64,000 nt of DNA from Pseudocolwellia agarivorans (GCF_002000085.1 NZ_MUZU01000002.1:372001-436000); one strand, 5' to 3'; numbered from the stretch's first letter, positions 44,355 to 54,868 are shown. Program-made: numbers and translations. Notes: generated from the sequence alone by a model not told the origin.

Positions 44355-44389
44355 AGTTACTTATTAATATTGAGTATTAATAAGTAACT
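44355..44389. terminator. AT-rich hairpin downstream of ybiT
   Basis: Perfect 15-bp stem (AGTTACTTATTAATA at 44355-44369 and its complement), loop TTGAG. It is about 90 nt beyond the ybiT stop; the minus strand then reads ATTTCTTTCTT, a broken U-tract. It lies within the 378-bp gap 44101-44478 that otherwise holds only the GGDEF promoter. Confidence 0.45.
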
Positions 44390-44478
44390 TTAGACAGCTA
44401 ATATGTTATTAAAGACAATGCGATACATAAACTTAGAGCATAAAAACACAAGGTTTTATACGTTAATAAAATTCCCCT

Positions 44479-46083
44479 TTAAGCCACTTTGTCCGCAGTC
44501 TTTTGATTATCAAGGTATTCGTCTAATGAACCTTGAAAATCAATCACTTTTTTATCTTTAATATCAATAATACGTGTTGCTAAGCTTGATACAAACTCAC
44601 GGTCATGGCTTACAAAAATTAGTGTACCTTCAAAGTCTTTAAGCGCATTATTTAATGCGTCAATCGCTTCAATATCCATATGGTTGGTTGGTTCATCCAT
44701 AATTAATACATTAACGTCTTGCATCATTAACATACCGAAAAGTAAACGGTTTTTCTCTCCACCTGAACAGTTACGGGCTTTTTTGTTGGCGTCGTCGTCA
44801 GTAAACAACATACGTCCTAACATGCCACGCACAGTTAAATCGTTATGACACGGTCTTCGCCATTGCGACATCCAATCCATTAAGGTTAAGTCGTTATCAA
44901 AAAAGTGTCCGCTGTCTTGTGGGCAATACCCTACTGAAGCATTTTCAGACCACTTAACTACGCCATCGAGCGGCTCTAATTCTTTCATTAAGCAACGTAA
45001 GAATGTTGTTTTACCTACGCCGTTTTCACCAATAATTGCAAGCTTAGCACCCGCTTCAAGGAGTAAATCACCGTTTTTAAAGAGTGTTTCGCCATCAAAA
45101 CCATGGCTAAGATTTTCAAGCTCTAACGCTTGGCGATGCATTTTTTTGCCAGCAGCAAAAGCAATTTTAGGTGTTATACGGCTTGACGATTTCACATCAT
45201 CAAGTTTAATTTTATCCATTTTTTTAGCGCGAGAACTGGCTTGTTTTGCTTTAGAAGCATTAGCGCCAAAGCGATTTACAAAGTCTTGTAGCTCTTCAAT
45301 TTCAGCAGCTTTTTTCTCATTACCTGATAATAATTGCTCACGTAATAAGGCGGATTGCGCAAGGAAGAATTCGTAATTACCAGGGTAAATACGTAACTCA
45401 CCGTAATCAATATCCGCCATATGTGTACAAACTTCATTAAGAAAATGTCTATCATGAGAGATGATGATCATGGTGCATTTACGTTTATTTAACTCGTTTT
45501 CTAACCAGCTAATGGTATGAATATCCAAGTTGTTGGTTGGTTCATCCAGTAATAAAATATCTGGATTAGCAAATAAAGCTTGTGCAAGTAACACACGTAG
45601 TTTCCAACCGGGCGCCACTTGTTGCATTAAACCGTAATGAAAAGATTCTTCAATACCTGCTTCTAATAAAATTTCACCCGCGCGGCTTTCCGCACTGTAA
45701 CCGTCCATTTCTGCAAATTGGCTCTCTAAATCACCAACACGCATACCATCGTCTTCACTCATTTCGGCTTGAGCGTAAATAGCATCCCTTTCTTGCTTAA
45801 CTTTCCATAGAGCCACATCGCCCATAATAACCGTATCAACCACGCTGTATTGTTCAAAAGCGAATTGATCTTGGCTTAAGGTACCCACTTTATTACCCGT
45901 TGAAATTGAAACATTACCTGAGCTTGGCGTTAATTCACCCGTCAGTATTTTCATAAAGGTAGACTTACCGCAACCATTAGCACCAATCAAACCGTAACGG
46001 TTACCGTTGCCAAATTTAGCCGAGATGTTTTCAAACAAAGGCTCTGCGCCAAATTGCATTGTAATGTTAGATGTAGTGATCAA
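44479..46083 (-). CDS. ybiT: ABC-F family ATPase YbiT
   Basis: A 534-residue ABC-F protein with two nucleotide-binding domains and no membrane segments. Walker A motifs GANGCGKST and GENGVGKTT, Walker [12 protein letters not shown] and [11 protein letters not shown], second signature [12 protein letters not shown]; the first signature is the degenerate [10 protein letters not shown] typical of YbiT. The opening [23 protein letters not shown] is nearly that of the enteric protein. ABC-F factors act on the ribosomal E site to modulate translation. Monocistronic. Confidence 0.95.
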   Translation of the reverse strand: MITTSNITMQFGAEPLFENISAKFGNGNRYGLIGANGCGKSTFMKILTGELTPSSGNVSISTGNKVGTLSQDQFAFEQYSVVDTVIMGDVALWKVKQERDAIYAQAEMSEDDGMRVGDLESQFAEMDGYSAESRAGEILLEAGIEESFHYGLMQQVAPGWKLRVLLAQALFANPDILLLDEPTNNLDIHTISWLENELNKRKCTMIIISHDRHFLNEVCTHMADIDYGELRIYPGNYEFFLAQSALLREQLLSGNEKKAAEIEELQDFVNRFGANASKAKQASSRAKKMDKIKLDDVKSSSRITPKIAFAAGKKMHRQALELENLSHGFDGETLFKNGDLLLEAGAKLAIIGENGVGKTTFLRCLMKELEPLDGVVKWSENASVGYCPQDSGHFFDNDLTLMDWMSQWRRPCHNDLTVRGMLGRMLFTDDDANKKARNCSGGEKNRLLFGMLMMQDVNVLIMDEPTNHMDIEAIDALNNALKDFEGTLIFVSHDREFVSSLATRIIDIKDKKVIDFQGSLDEYLDNQKTADKVA

Positions 46084-46669
46084 AAGGATATTCCTAGGTT
46101 GTGCTAACAGCTATATAAAAGTAAAAAATTAAATAACAAAAGACTCAAATTTAAGGTCGCGTAGTATACAGGAATAACGACTTAAACCCTACTCTACATT
46201 CATCATTTATAATGAATGTTTTATGATGGTATTACAGTTGACTCTGCCCATTTCGCCTTACAACATAATAAATCGGCCTATTTTTGCAATTTATAAAACC
46301 AGTAAAGCCTTCAACAAACTAAACAGGCTTAAATTAACCCTATTCTCTTCATCAAAAGAGCCTATCGATTTTGGTGCAACAAAGAGGACTATCGATTGTT
46401 TAAGTTGCATTTTACGACTAACCAAACCTCACAAGAAAATATCTAGCAAATGTCATAAAAATTTATTCAATTAAAATACAAATACTTACGTAAAAATCAA
46501 ATCTAAAAAACAAAAAACAAACCAATTGGTTATGTTTTTGCTTGTATCTATAACTACTAAGAAATACTTAACCTTTTGTTGCGTGATCAACAATGCTACA
46601 CAAAATGATCATTAAACTTTAAGGAGTTTCATATTCGTTTTCATTCATTACTCTAATAAGGAAAGTTAA
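46084..46669. other. Long intergenic leader of the purine locus
   Basis: 586 bp between ybiT (minus) and the adenosine deaminase gene (plus), holding the promoters of both. I see an 8-bp hairpin at 46196-46219 and a perfect 12-bp palindrome AACCAATTGGTT at 46520-46531, a possible operator about 140 nt before the purine locus. An 83-codon frame at 46223-46474 has no ribosome site and is ignored. Confidence 0.5.
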
Positions 46670-48163
46670 ATGTTCTTATTTATAAAGCGCATACATTACA
46701 TAATTGGGTTACTCGTAATTTTTGCTACGCACTCATTTGCCGTTGATAAGAATAGTACTACAGCTAACAAAACTGTTACTTCTTCCTTTATATCTTCAAA
46801 TAACGAGCATCTTTGGTTTGAACAATTTAAAAAAAATGCAACAGATAAACAGCTTTATCATTTTTTATATAACATGCCTAAAGGTGGAGATCTCCATCAT
46901 CATTCTAGTGGTAGTAACCTACCTAAATGGTGGTACGAGCTTGCATTAAACCAAGAAAAAAATGGTGGATACACCTATTTCACCCGAACTCACCTAAACA
47001 TTTGTAACGGTTACGGAAAAAATGAATTTGGCATGGAAACTCAAACCCTCATGTTTCGTACTATTAGTGGTAGTAGTTATAACAAATTAAACGAATGTGA
47101 AAAAAATAATTACACTGCCCTCAATAAACTCAATAACAGTGAAATTGAATCTTGGAAAAAAAGTATTTGGTTAGATAAACCTCATGAGGGACGAGATGAG
47201 TTTTTCCAAACTCATTGGCAACGACTTAACGAACTTACTGCAAATCCTTTTATTGCAGCAGAAATGTTAGTAAAAAACATGGAGTCTTTCGGTAAAGAAG
47301 GACTTCTATATATAGAAGCACAATTAAATGCAACGCAAAAATATAAAGTAGACGGAAGCCCTTATACACAGGAAGAAGCATTAAACATATATATCGCTCG
47401 TTTAAGTCAACCAGACGCAATTAAAACAGGTGTAACTGTGCGTCTACAATATGCCTTATTACGATTTTTACCCAATGCAGAACAAGCATTAACATCTATG
47501 TATGACTTTGTTGATAAGCACCGTAATATTTATGTAGGTATTAATATGGTAGGCCGTGAAGATAACCCTAAAGGCCACCCTCTTCGTTTTTTACCTACCC
47601 TGAAAAAACTTAGGAGCAAATACCCCGCTATTAATTTAGCCATACACGCAGGTGAATCTGAAGCGCCTAATTTTAATATTCGCGATACGCTATTGTTGGG
47701 AGCCAAAAGAATCGGCCATGGAATTAACTTATTAAGTGATCCGCAAACACTATTATTAATGCGCAATAATGATTATTTAATAGAAATTAACCTGATCAGT
47801 AATTTAAAACTCGGTTACGTGGCTGACCTTAATCAGCATCCATTTCCTGAGTTTTTACGCTTAGGGATTCCTGTAGCGTTATCAACAGACGATCGAGGTA
47901 TGTGGCATTCAAATATGACCGATGAATTTTTTATAGGAGTTAAGTATTTTAATTTGTCATGGTCTGAAATAACAAACTTAAGTAAAAACTCATTATCTTT
48001 CAGCTTTTTAGATACTAAAACCAAGAGAAAATTACTAAAAAAACTTGATAAGAACATCTTGGAATTTGAAAAAAACTATAAACACAAAGGGGAAAATTCA
48101 TTAAAAAAACGCCCCATATTTAATGAATTTATTTTAAGCCACTCCCCTAGCGTGGCTGGTTAA
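46670..48163 (+). CDS. Exported adenosine deaminase
   Basis: A 497-residue adenosine/AMP deaminase-family enzyme with a signal peptide (IIGLLVIFATHSFA), hence periplasmic or surface. The zinc and catalytic residues are all visible: KGGDLHHHSSG (His76, His78), HAGES (His326 and Glu328), RIGHG and STDDRG. An insert of about 100 residues after the first motif and the exported form recall the ADGF-like branch rather than cytoplasmic Add. It converts adenosine to inosine plus ammonia. First gene of the purine locus; the next gene begins 1 nt after its stop. Confidence 0.88.
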   Translation: MFLFIKRIHYIIGLLVIFATHSFAVDKNSTTANKTVTSSFISSNNEHLWFEQFKKNATDKQLYHFLYNMPKGGDLHHHSSGSNLPKWWYELALNQEKNGGYTYFTRTHLNICNGYGKNEFGMETQTLMFRTISGSSYNKLNECEKNNYTALNKLNNSEIESWKKSIWLDKPHEGRDEFFQTHWQRLNELTANPFIAAEMLVKNMESFGKEGLLYIEAQLNATQKYKVDGSPYTQEEALNIYIARLSQPDAIKTGVTVRLQYALLRFLPNAEQALTSMYDFVDKHRNIYVGINMVGREDNPKGHPLRFLPTLKKLRSKYPAINLAIHAGESEAPNFNIRDTLLLGAKRIGHGINLLSDPQTLLLMRNNDYLIEINLISNLKLGYVADLNQHPFPEFLRLGIPVALSTDDRGMWHSNMTDEFFIGVKYFNLSWSEITNLSKNSLSFSFLDTKTKRKLLKKLDKNILEFEKNYKHKGENSLKKRPIFNEFILSHSPSVAG

Positions 48164-48164
48164 T

Positions 48165-49187
48165 ATGAAAAACAATGATATAAATAACAAAAGTAAAACA
48201 TACAAAAGCGTTTTATATTTTTTATTTTCAATATCCTGCTTTAATTATGCAGATACTCTTCCAAAGCAACTTTTAAAAAGCCAATCAAACAAGAGTTATG
48301 TTGAGGTTATCGCCCAAGCTCAGTTATCAGAAGTTGCACATACGATTACCCCAACACAGATAAAAGATATACTCTTAGACAGTGAACAAACACTTAATAT
48401 CAATGCACTTAAAACCACAATCCAAGAACGTCAATCAGCCGCATTATTAAAAAAGTTAGGCTGTATTACGAAAATAGAACGTAAACCACCTCAACTCATC
48501 CAATGTAAAGCACTGTCCCCGTTAACCAATAAACATTTAGTTATTCCGAAAGAGATAATAAACCCATTAAATTTATTATTACGCAATAATATTATTCAGG
48601 GATATAACATTAAACAAAACAAAACCCATAACAATAATTTATTACAAAACAACACTTTACTCTACGGGCATTCATCTCTAGCACACGCTAAACAACTCAT
48701 TGTTTTATTAACACTTAATCAAGTTAAATTTACTTGGGAATTAATACCTAAAACATCGGCCTTTAATATTAGATCCGGTTGGAACGACATAACTGATAAC
48801 GAATTACAGGAAAAAATACGTTACGCACAAGAATATGATTTAAAACTAGCTTTTGAAAACCATCAAGAAAAGCTTAATTTTATGCCCCTTATTAATCAAT
48901 ACGCTAAACGCAATAATAACAACCAACAAGGCCTTATCATTCATGCTTGGTGGCAGCCATTTTATCGCTCATTTGTTCAAGAAAAAAACTACAAAAAAGT
49001 GACACGTATTAACCTAGTATTTAGTCATTTCACGGCATCAACTTTAGCACTTAACACACAACAATCTGATGTTATAAACCATATACAAAAACAGTTAGTG
49101 AACACTCCGAGTATTGTAAAAATAAATACTGAGTCTATTTGGGTGAACCCGTCTTTTTATCGTTACTTAACAGGAAAATATCAATAA
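48165..49187 (+). CDS. Exported protein of unknown function in the purine locus
   Basis: A 340-residue protein that I do not recognise. It has a probable signal sequence (YKSVLYFLFSISCFNYA) and no lipobox. The mature part begins with ~100 residues rich in helix (ITPTQIKDILLDSEQTLNI), then a Cys pair in LGCITKIERKPPQLIQC, then an alpha/beta part with YGHSSLAHAKQLIVLLTLNQVKFTWEL, IIHAWWQPFYRSF and LVFSHFTASTL. Its ATG directly follows the deaminase stop and a permease gene starts 15 nt after it, so it is firmly part of the operon. A carrier, chaperone or nucleoside-processing role is possible but unproven. Confidence 0.65.
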   Translation: MKNNDINNKSKTYKSVLYFLFSISCFNYADTLPKQLLKSQSNKSYVEVIAQAQLSEVAHTITPTQIKDILLDSEQTLNINALKTTIQERQSAALLKKLGCITKIERKPPQLIQCKALSPLTNKHLVIPKEIINPLNLLLRNNIIQGYNIKQNKTHNNNLLQNNTLLYGHSSLAHAKQLIVLLTLNQVKFTWELIPKTSAFNIRSGWNDITDNELQEKIRYAQEYDLKLAFENHQEKLNFMPLINQYAKRNNNNQQGLIIHAWWQPFYRSFVQEKNYKKVTRINLVFSHFTASTLALNTQQSDVINHIQKQLVNTPSIVKINTESIWVNPSFYRYLTGKYQ

Positions 49188-49202
49188 TTAAGGTTTATAT
49201 AT

Positions 49203-50582
49203 ATGCAAAAAAATCATGATATTTTATATACATTAAACGACAAACCACCTTTTTTTGAAAGTGTAACGGCAGCTTTTCAGCACGTACTTGCTAGTTTTGT
49301 AGGAATTGTTACGCCTACACTTATTATTGGTTCAACCTTAGGCTTAACAAGCCAAATACCCTATTTGATCAGTATGGCTTTAATTGTGTCTGGTATAGCG
49401 ACTTTTATTCAAGCTAAACAGTTTGGGCGTATCGGTTGTGGGCTTATTGCAGTGCAAGGTACCAGCTTTGCTTTTATTACCGCATTAATTACCGGTGGCT
49501 TTATAGTAAAAAGTCGTGGCGGTAGTTCAGATGATATTTTAGCCATGATGTTTGGTGTAACACTGGTTGGCTCATTTATTGAAATTTTTATTAGCTTCTT
49601 TATTGATAAAATTAAAAAAATTATTACCCCATTAACTACCGGCATCGTAATTACAACGATAGGTTTGTCACTTATAAAGGTAGGAATGACAGATTTAGCT
49701 GGCGGATTTGGCAGTGAATCATTCGGGTCAATACAAAATCTGTTATTAGGCGGAACAGTACTAGTCATAATAATTACCTTAAATGCCAGCAAGAATGCTT
49801 GGTTAAGATTGTCGTCTATTTTTATCGGCATTTTTGTTGGTGCATTAATCGCTTATCCGCTTGGGTTACTTTCATTTAATCACCTGTCACAACTACCTGT
49901 TATATCAATCCCTCTCCCTTTTAAATATGGCTTAGCGTTTGACTGGCAAATATTCCTTCCTGTAGCACTAGTGTACTTACTAACGGCTGTAGAAACCGCT
50001 GGCGATCTTACTGCTAATAGCTTGTATTGTGGCTTACCCATAAAAGGTAAACGTTATATAGAAAGAATAAAAGGCGGTATTTTAGCCGATGGTATTAATT
50101 CGTTAATTGCCGGGGTTTTTAATACTTTTCCTAATACTACGTTCGGACAAAATAATGCCGTTATTCAATTAACAGGTGTTGCAAGCCGATATGTTGCTTT
50201 TTTTATTGCTGGCATTCTTATTTTATTAGGTTTATTTCCTATTTTAGGAGGGATCTTACAAGCTATGCCGAAACCTGTTTTGGGTGGCGCAACATTAATT
50301 ATGTTTGCCACCATTGCGGTTGCAGGAATAAAAATAATGTCTTTCGAGCCTATTAACAGACGAAACAGTTTAATTATAGCAACATCTTTTGGCATGGGCT
50401 TAGGCGCAATGTTAGTACCAGAAGCATTGGCGCAGCTACCTTTATGGTTAAAAAACATATTGTCATCACCGGTAACTACCGCAGGGTTTACAGCCATTAC
50501 ACTTACGCTTTTATTACCAAAAAATACTATTGAGCTAAACGAAAACGCTTTCGATACCAATATCAGTTCAGATAAAAATTAA
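49203..50582 (+). CDS. NCS2-family xanthine/uric acid/uracil permease
   Basis: A 459-residue, 14-helix nucleobase transporter of the NCS2 (NAT) family. Diagnostic regions are FQHVLASFVGIVTPTLI, TAVETAGDLTANS (the substrate-contacting helix 8 with the conserved Glu) and FPNTTFGQNNAVIQLTGVASRYV (helix 10). The last motif with QNNG/A is of the xanthine/urate-type branch. It imports an oxidised purine base by proton symport. Located between the deaminase genes of the locus (10-nt gap to the next). Confidence 0.88.
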   Translation: MQKNHDILYTLNDKPPFFESVTAAFQHVLASFVGIVTPTLIIGSTLGLTSQIPYLISMALIVSGIATFIQAKQFGRIGCGLIAVQGTSFAFITALITGGFIVKSRGGSSDDILAMMFGVTLVGSFIEIFISFFIDKIKKIITPLTTGIVITTIGLSLIKVGMTDLAGGFGSESFGSIQNLLLGGTVLVIIITLNASKNAWLRLSSIFIGIFVGALIAYPLGLLSFNHLSQLPVISIPLPFKYGLAFDWQIFLPVALVYLLTAVETAGDLTANSLYCGLPIKGKRYIERIKGGILADGINSLIAGVFNTFPNTTFGQNNAVIQLTGVASRYVAFFIAGILILLGLFPILGGILQAMPKPVLGGATLIMFATIAVAGIKIMSFEPINRRNSLIIATSFGMGLGAMLVPEALAQLPLWLKNILSSPVTTAGFTAITLTLLLPKNTIELNENAFDTNISSDKN

Positions 50583-50592
50583 AAGGCAAACT

Positions 50593-51987
50593 ATGCAAAA
50601 AATTCAAAAGAATACGATTGAGCCAAACACAGCTAAAAGTAAATTATGGCTTAAATCTCCTCAAGCGGTATTTACCGCTAACGCTTTTGATGCAAGCAAT
50701 GGATTAGTTATTCACAACAACAAAATTGTAGAATGTGTGCCTAAAGGAAAACAACCCGAGTGTAGTTACGACTCTGTAATAGATTGCAGTAATCTAGTAC
50801 TAACACCAGGGTTAATTAATACACACCATCATTTTTATCAAACCTTAACGCGCTGCTTACCACAAGCGATAAACAAGCCATTATTTCCATGGCTAAAAAC
50901 CCTATATAAAGTATGGCAACACCTTGATGAACCTATGTTGCATGCAGCCACACGCTTAGCATCACTCGAACTAATGCTTTCAGGTACAACAATGGTTTGT
51001 GATCATCATTATGTTTTCCCGAAAGGTTTAGAAAATGCCATTGATATTCAAATAAACGCATTACATGATTTAGGCTGTAGAGCTATGTTAACCCGTGGTT
51101 CTATGAGTTTAGGTGAACAAGACGGTGGTTTACCTCCAAACAGCGTAGTACAAAACGAACAAACAATTTTAGATGACAGCCAGCGCTTAATTTCTACATA
51201 CCATGACGCAAGCGAAGGCTCATTTCTTAATATAGCATTAGCACCTTGCTCCCCGTTTTCCGTAACAACTGAATTAATGAAAGAAACAGCAACACTAGCC
51301 AACAAAAACAACGTACTTATTCATACTCACTTAGCTGAAACAGAAGATGAAAATGCTTTCTGCGTTAATCAATATGGTGTTAGACCTCTTGAATATTTAA
51401 ACAATTGTGGATGGTTAACTAACAATACATGGCTTGCACACGGCATTCATTTTAATCAAGACGAAATCAATGCACTCGGTAAAGCACAAGTTGGAATAGC
51501 ACACTGCCCAACATCAAATATGCTATTAGCTTCAGGTATTTGCCCTACCATAGCACTCGAAAAAGCGGGTTGTAACATAGGAATAGCGGTTGATGGTTCA
51601 GCCTCTAATGATTGTTCAAATATGATACAAGAAGTACGTCAGTCATTGTTACAACAACGACTCACTTATGGTGCACAAGTCATTACAGCTGAAAAAGTAC
51701 TAGGCTGGGCCACCAAAGGCTCTGCCAACGTACTCCATAGAAGTGACCTTGGTGAACTTGCACCGGGTAAACAAGCCGATATTGCTTTTTTTAAGTTAGA
51801 CGAATTACGGTTTTCAGGTGTAGGTGACTTTATCGCAAGTATAGTAACTTGTGGTGCGCAACACGTAGAAAAACTGATGGTAGGTGGAGAATGGGTAATA
51901 GAAAATGCAAACCATAGTAAAATATTACAAGAAGAACTCTTTTCATTACATAATAATTTAGCCAAAAAGCTACACGCTTTATGTTAA
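50593..51987 (+). CDS. 8-oxoguanine deaminase (amidohydrolase superfamily)
   Basis: A 464-residue amidohydrolase of the ATZ/TRZ-like group, best matching 8-oxoguanine deaminase. Metal ligands: INTHHHFYQTLTR (first HxH), IHTHLAETEDE, WLAHGIHF and VDGSASNDCSNM; CDHHYVF and the LTRGSMSLGEQDGGLPP stretch are typical of this subgroup. It would convert 8-oxoguanine to urate and ammonia in the cytoplasm. It directly follows the NCS2 permease, which fits import of purine bases or oxidised bases. An isoguanine or guanine deaminase role cannot be excluded. Confidence 0.85.
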   Translation: MQKIQKNTIEPNTAKSKLWLKSPQAVFTANAFDASNGLVIHNNKIVECVPKGKQPECSYDSVIDCSNLVLTPGLINTHHHFYQTLTRCLPQAINKPLFPWLKTLYKVWQHLDEPMLHAATRLASLELMLSGTTMVCDHHYVFPKGLENAIDIQINALHDLGCRAMLTRGSMSLGEQDGGLPPNSVVQNEQTILDDSQRLISTYHDASEGSFLNIALAPCSPFSVTTELMKETATLANKNNVLIHTHLAETEDENAFCVNQYGVRPLEYLNNCGWLTNNTWLAHGIHFNQDEINALGKAQVGIAHCPTSNMLLASGICPTIALEKAGCNIGIAVDGSASNDCSNMIQEVRQSLLQQRLTYGAQVITAEKVLGWATKGSANVLHRSDLGELAPGKQADIAFFKLDELRFSGVGDFIASIVTCGAQHVEKLMVGGEWVIENANHSKILQEELFSLHNNLAKKLHALC

Positions 51988-52101
51988 TGAACCTGAGATA
52001 TGAATTATTAACGTAATTCTAGGAGAAACCTTAAACCATCAACAAACTAACAAATAAATCGCTACCTACACTCACCTTTAAGATTAAAACTCTAACTTGA
52101 T

Positions 52102-52129
52102 TGGTGCATTAAGCACCACCACGGTGCTT
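52102..52129 (+). promoter_or_regulatory. Mutually exclusive hairpins between 8-oxoguanine deaminase and TonB receptor genes
   Basis: GGTGC (52103-52107), GCACC (52113-52117) and GGTGC (52123-52127) lie in a row, so the middle segment can pair with either neighbour: TGGTGC/GCACCA or AAGCACC/GGTGCTT. Such alternatives are typical of attenuators, but no T-tract follows. Confidence 0.3.
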
Positions 52130-52243
52130 ATTAAATAAACAAAACACGTAACTTTATCCTGTTACTTTTGCATAAAAAACAAACTAGCTCATATCAATAA
52201 AAACAAAACAACTAATAAACAATCACTTATAATTAAAAAAACA

Positions 52244-52267
52244 AATCCTGACACCAGTGTCAGGATT
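52244..52267 (+). promoter_or_regulatory. Operator-like 24-bp palindrome upstream of the purine TonB receptor
   Basis: Perfect 11-nt arms AATCCTGACAC / GTGTCAGGATT around CA. The core TGACACCAGTGTCA has the form of a LacI/GalR-type dimer site. It lies 120 nt before the receptor ATG. As a hairpin it would have an A-run before it, so a minus-strand terminator is the alternative, but no minus-strand gene is present. Confidence 0.5.
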
Positions 52268-52386
52268 GTGGCATTAATTCTGCAGTTACCAAGTTTAGAA
52301 ACACTATTTACTTATAAAAAAATATTTACACAAAAGCTAATAACAAAAATAGCGTCGAAAAATTTATAAACTATCAAGGGGTAATC

Positions 52387-54804
52387 ATGCCAATAATAAA
52401 ATATAAAGTATCATCGTTAGCAGCAGCTGTAGCATTAGGCTTGTCCATTTCGTCTAACGTACTGGCAGAGGAAGCTAGCAACACCAACAAGGAAATTGAA
52501 AAAATAGAAGTTACCGGTTCACTAGGAAGCTTACCTGGTAACGATGTAGAATCTGTATTTGGTTTTGGAAAATCAATTTTAGAAACCCCTCGTTCAGCTT
52601 CAACAATATCTGACGCACAAATTGAACGCTTTAGTATAAGTGATATCGATGAGTTAGTTGCATTCTCTCCAGGTACTTTTACACAATCATTTTTCGGTGT
52701 TGCTGGTTCTTTAGATGTTCGAGGCACTCCCGGTGAAACTTATTTCAGAGGCGTAAAACGCTTAGATAACCCGGGTAACTACCCTACTCCTATTGGTGCT
52801 TCTAGCCGTGTTGATATTGTTCGTGGTCCAGCTTCACCTATTTATGGCCCTTCAAAAATTGGTGGTTACTTAAATTTCACACCAAAATCTGCACGTGCAA
52901 GTGGAGGCGGATACCTTGATAAAAATGAAGGTGAATTTTCTTATACTACAGGTAGCTGGGATAAAAATGTTATTACAGCTGAAGTCGGCGGCCCTGCACA
53001 AATTGCGGGTAAAACCGCTGGATTTTATCTTTACGGTGAAATCGAAAACTCTGGCAGTTTTTATGATAATACCGATACGGATCAAACCGTATTGCAAGCT
53101 GCCTTTGATATAGATATTACTGACAATTTAAAATTAGAACTAGGTGGTATGCACCATAGATACGAAGGTAATCAAGTAGCGGGTTGGAACCGTTTAACAC
53201 AAAATTTAATTGATACCCAAACGTACACAACAGGAACAGCTAAGCCACTAGATACAAATGGTGACGGTTCAATTTCACATCAAGAATATGCAGCTTTAGA
53301 TCATCCAGTCTATGAAAAAGTAGATCTTGCTGGTGAAGGTTCTTTCTACGCATTTCCACCTTCATTTACTAATGATCAAGCAACACCAGAAATGATGCTT
53401 GATAACCCCGGCACAACAAAACTCAGTAAAAGCAGTGTACTTGTAGCAGCAGACGACATATTAGCAAATACAGTGAACACCTTGTATTTTGATGTAACCT
53501 ATTATGGCGAAAACGACTGGGAAGTAAAAAATCAATTATTCTATGAAGCCTACGAAAATTTAAATGAAAATGCTTATGGCTTTTCACAATTTCACGACAG
53601 CTATGTCGTTGAAGATAAAGTTATACTTTCAAATGAATTTGAAATAGATTCACTTTTAGCACAAGTACAAATTTCACCGTCTATTAGACATACTAACTTT
53701 AAGCATGGCGATGATTTTACGCATGAATATTTCGACCGTCGTGATTTAACTATGCCTTCATCTGCATTGGATAGGCGTTTACTGTCCACACGTATAGATG
53801 CTGATTACACCACATACAGCACTGGTCATTACACCGATTATGGTATAGCTGCGATGACAGACCTAACATGGGAGTTTGGTTTAAACGCTGTGCTAGGTAT
53901 CCGTTACGACAGCATAGATATTAAGTCAACCAGTCGAGGCGACAAGCTACTTGAAGTAGCACCAATTACGACAGAAAAAGATACTGTAGATGGTATTTCT
54001 TGGAACGCCAGTATTTCATTCAAAACAGAATTTGGTTTAATTCCATATTTTACTAAGGCTGAACAAGCGACCTTAATTGCAGGCCAAGGTGCTGAAATAG
54101 ACGCTAGCACAGTGGCGTCTGGTGGTGCATTTGATACATCAGAATTAACTGAATTTGGTATTAAAGGTACCTTCTTAGATGATAGCTTGTACTTCGCACT
54201 TTCTTCATATGAACAAAAGCGTACAGACTTTAATGCTCAAGCGATCATAACCAATGCAACAACGCAAAACGAAGGTGTTGAATTTGAACTACGCTGGGTA
54301 GTTAACGAGCAGCTTGTTGTAAGTGCCGGTTACACCAATTTAAAAGTTTATAACATTACGGCGCAAGAAGAAGGCTCACAATTTGGTTTCTTAGGTGCAG
54401 AAGACTTAACATCACTGACTGATCCATCGTTAATTTATGGTGGTAACGTTATAGGTTTAACCTTTGTTAATAATAAAGAAGAGTCTCGTAAAGCTGGTAT
54501 ACCTGAACATATATATACAGCTACAGCAACTTACGACTTTCTTAATGGGTTCGCAGCTAACGCAAGTGTAGTAAGAGCCGACTCTACTTACTCTGGCTTT
54601 TCACAAGCCGTTGAACTACCCGCTTATACGTTAATTAATGCCGGTATTTTCTACGACGCTGAAACATGGACTGCGAGTATTAATCTTAAAAACATCACAA
54701 ATGAAGATTATTACCGTGCCAACTTTCCTGATTTGTTTGGTGCTCAAATCGTATTGCCTGAGCTGCCTAGACACTTCCAAGCTAAATTTTCTTATAAATT
54801 TTAA
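52387..54804 (+). CDS. TonB-dependent outer-membrane receptor of the purine locus
   Basis: An 805-residue receptor: signal peptide (SSLAAAVALGLSISSNVLA), short TonB-box-like stretch (EKIEVTG), plug domain (about 50-170 with SRVDIVRGPASPIYGPSKIGG) and a 22-strand barrel ending in the C-terminal aromatic signature FQAKFSYKF. EF-hand-like DTNGDGSISHQE (about 297-308) may bind calcium in a surface loop. It imports substrates over 600 Da or scarce nutrients using TonB energy. Its position between purine deaminases and purine permeases makes nucleosides or nucleic-acid fragments the likely cargo, an inference only. Confidence 0.87.
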   Translation: MPIIKYKVSSLAAAVALGLSISSNVLAEEASNTNKEIEKIEVTGSLGSLPGNDVESVFGFGKSILETPRSASTISDAQIERFSISDIDELVAFSPGTFTQSFFGVAGSLDVRGTPGETYFRGVKRLDNPGNYPTPIGASSRVDIVRGPASPIYGPSKIGGYLNFTPKSARASGGGYLDKNEGEFSYTTGSWDKNVITAEVGGPAQIAGKTAGFYLYGEIENSGSFYDNTDTDQTVLQAAFDIDITDNLKLELGGMHHRYEGNQVAGWNRLTQNLIDTQTYTTGTAKPLDTNGDGSISHQEYAALDHPVYEKVDLAGEGSFYAFPPSFTNDQATPEMMLDNPGTTKLSKSSVLVAADDILANTVNTLYFDVTYYGENDWEVKNQLFYEAYENLNENAYGFSQFHDSYVVEDKVILSNEFEIDSLLAQVQISPSIRHTNFKHGDDFTHEYFDRRDLTMPSSALDRRLLSTRIDADYTTYSTGHYTDYGIAAMTDLTWEFGLNAVLGIRYDSIDIKSTSRGDKLLEVAPITTEKDTVDGISWNASISFKTEFGLIPYFTKAEQATLIAGQGAEIDASTVASGGAFDTSELTEFGIKGTFLDDSLYFALSSYEQKRTDFNAQAIITNATTQNEGVEFELRWVVNEQLVVSAGYTNLKVYNITAQEEGSQFGFLGAEDLTSLTDPSLIYGGNVIGLTFVNNKEESRKAGIPEHIYTATATYDFLNGFAANASVVRADSTYSGFSQAVELPAYTLINAGIFYDAETWTASINLKNITNEDYYRANFPDLFGAQIVLPELPRHFQAKFSYKF

Positions 54805-54833
54805 GAAAATAAACGCTTAAGTTGAAAATTGTC

Positions 54834-54868
54834 AAAACGAGGGAACTCATGTGTTCCTTCGTTTTAAT
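54834..54868 (+). terminator. Terminator/attenuator between the receptor and the NUP gene
   Basis: AAAACGAGGGAAC (54834-54846) pairs with GTTCCTTCGTTTT (54853-54865) with one G-U pair and a 6-nt loop. The short T-run suggests partial termination, which would favour the receptor mRNA over the downstream genes. Confidence 0.7.

Noticed and set aside
46223-46474. 83-codon frame upstream of the purine locus
   Set aside because: No ribosome site, no signal or domain pattern; typical chance frame in an AT-rich leader.
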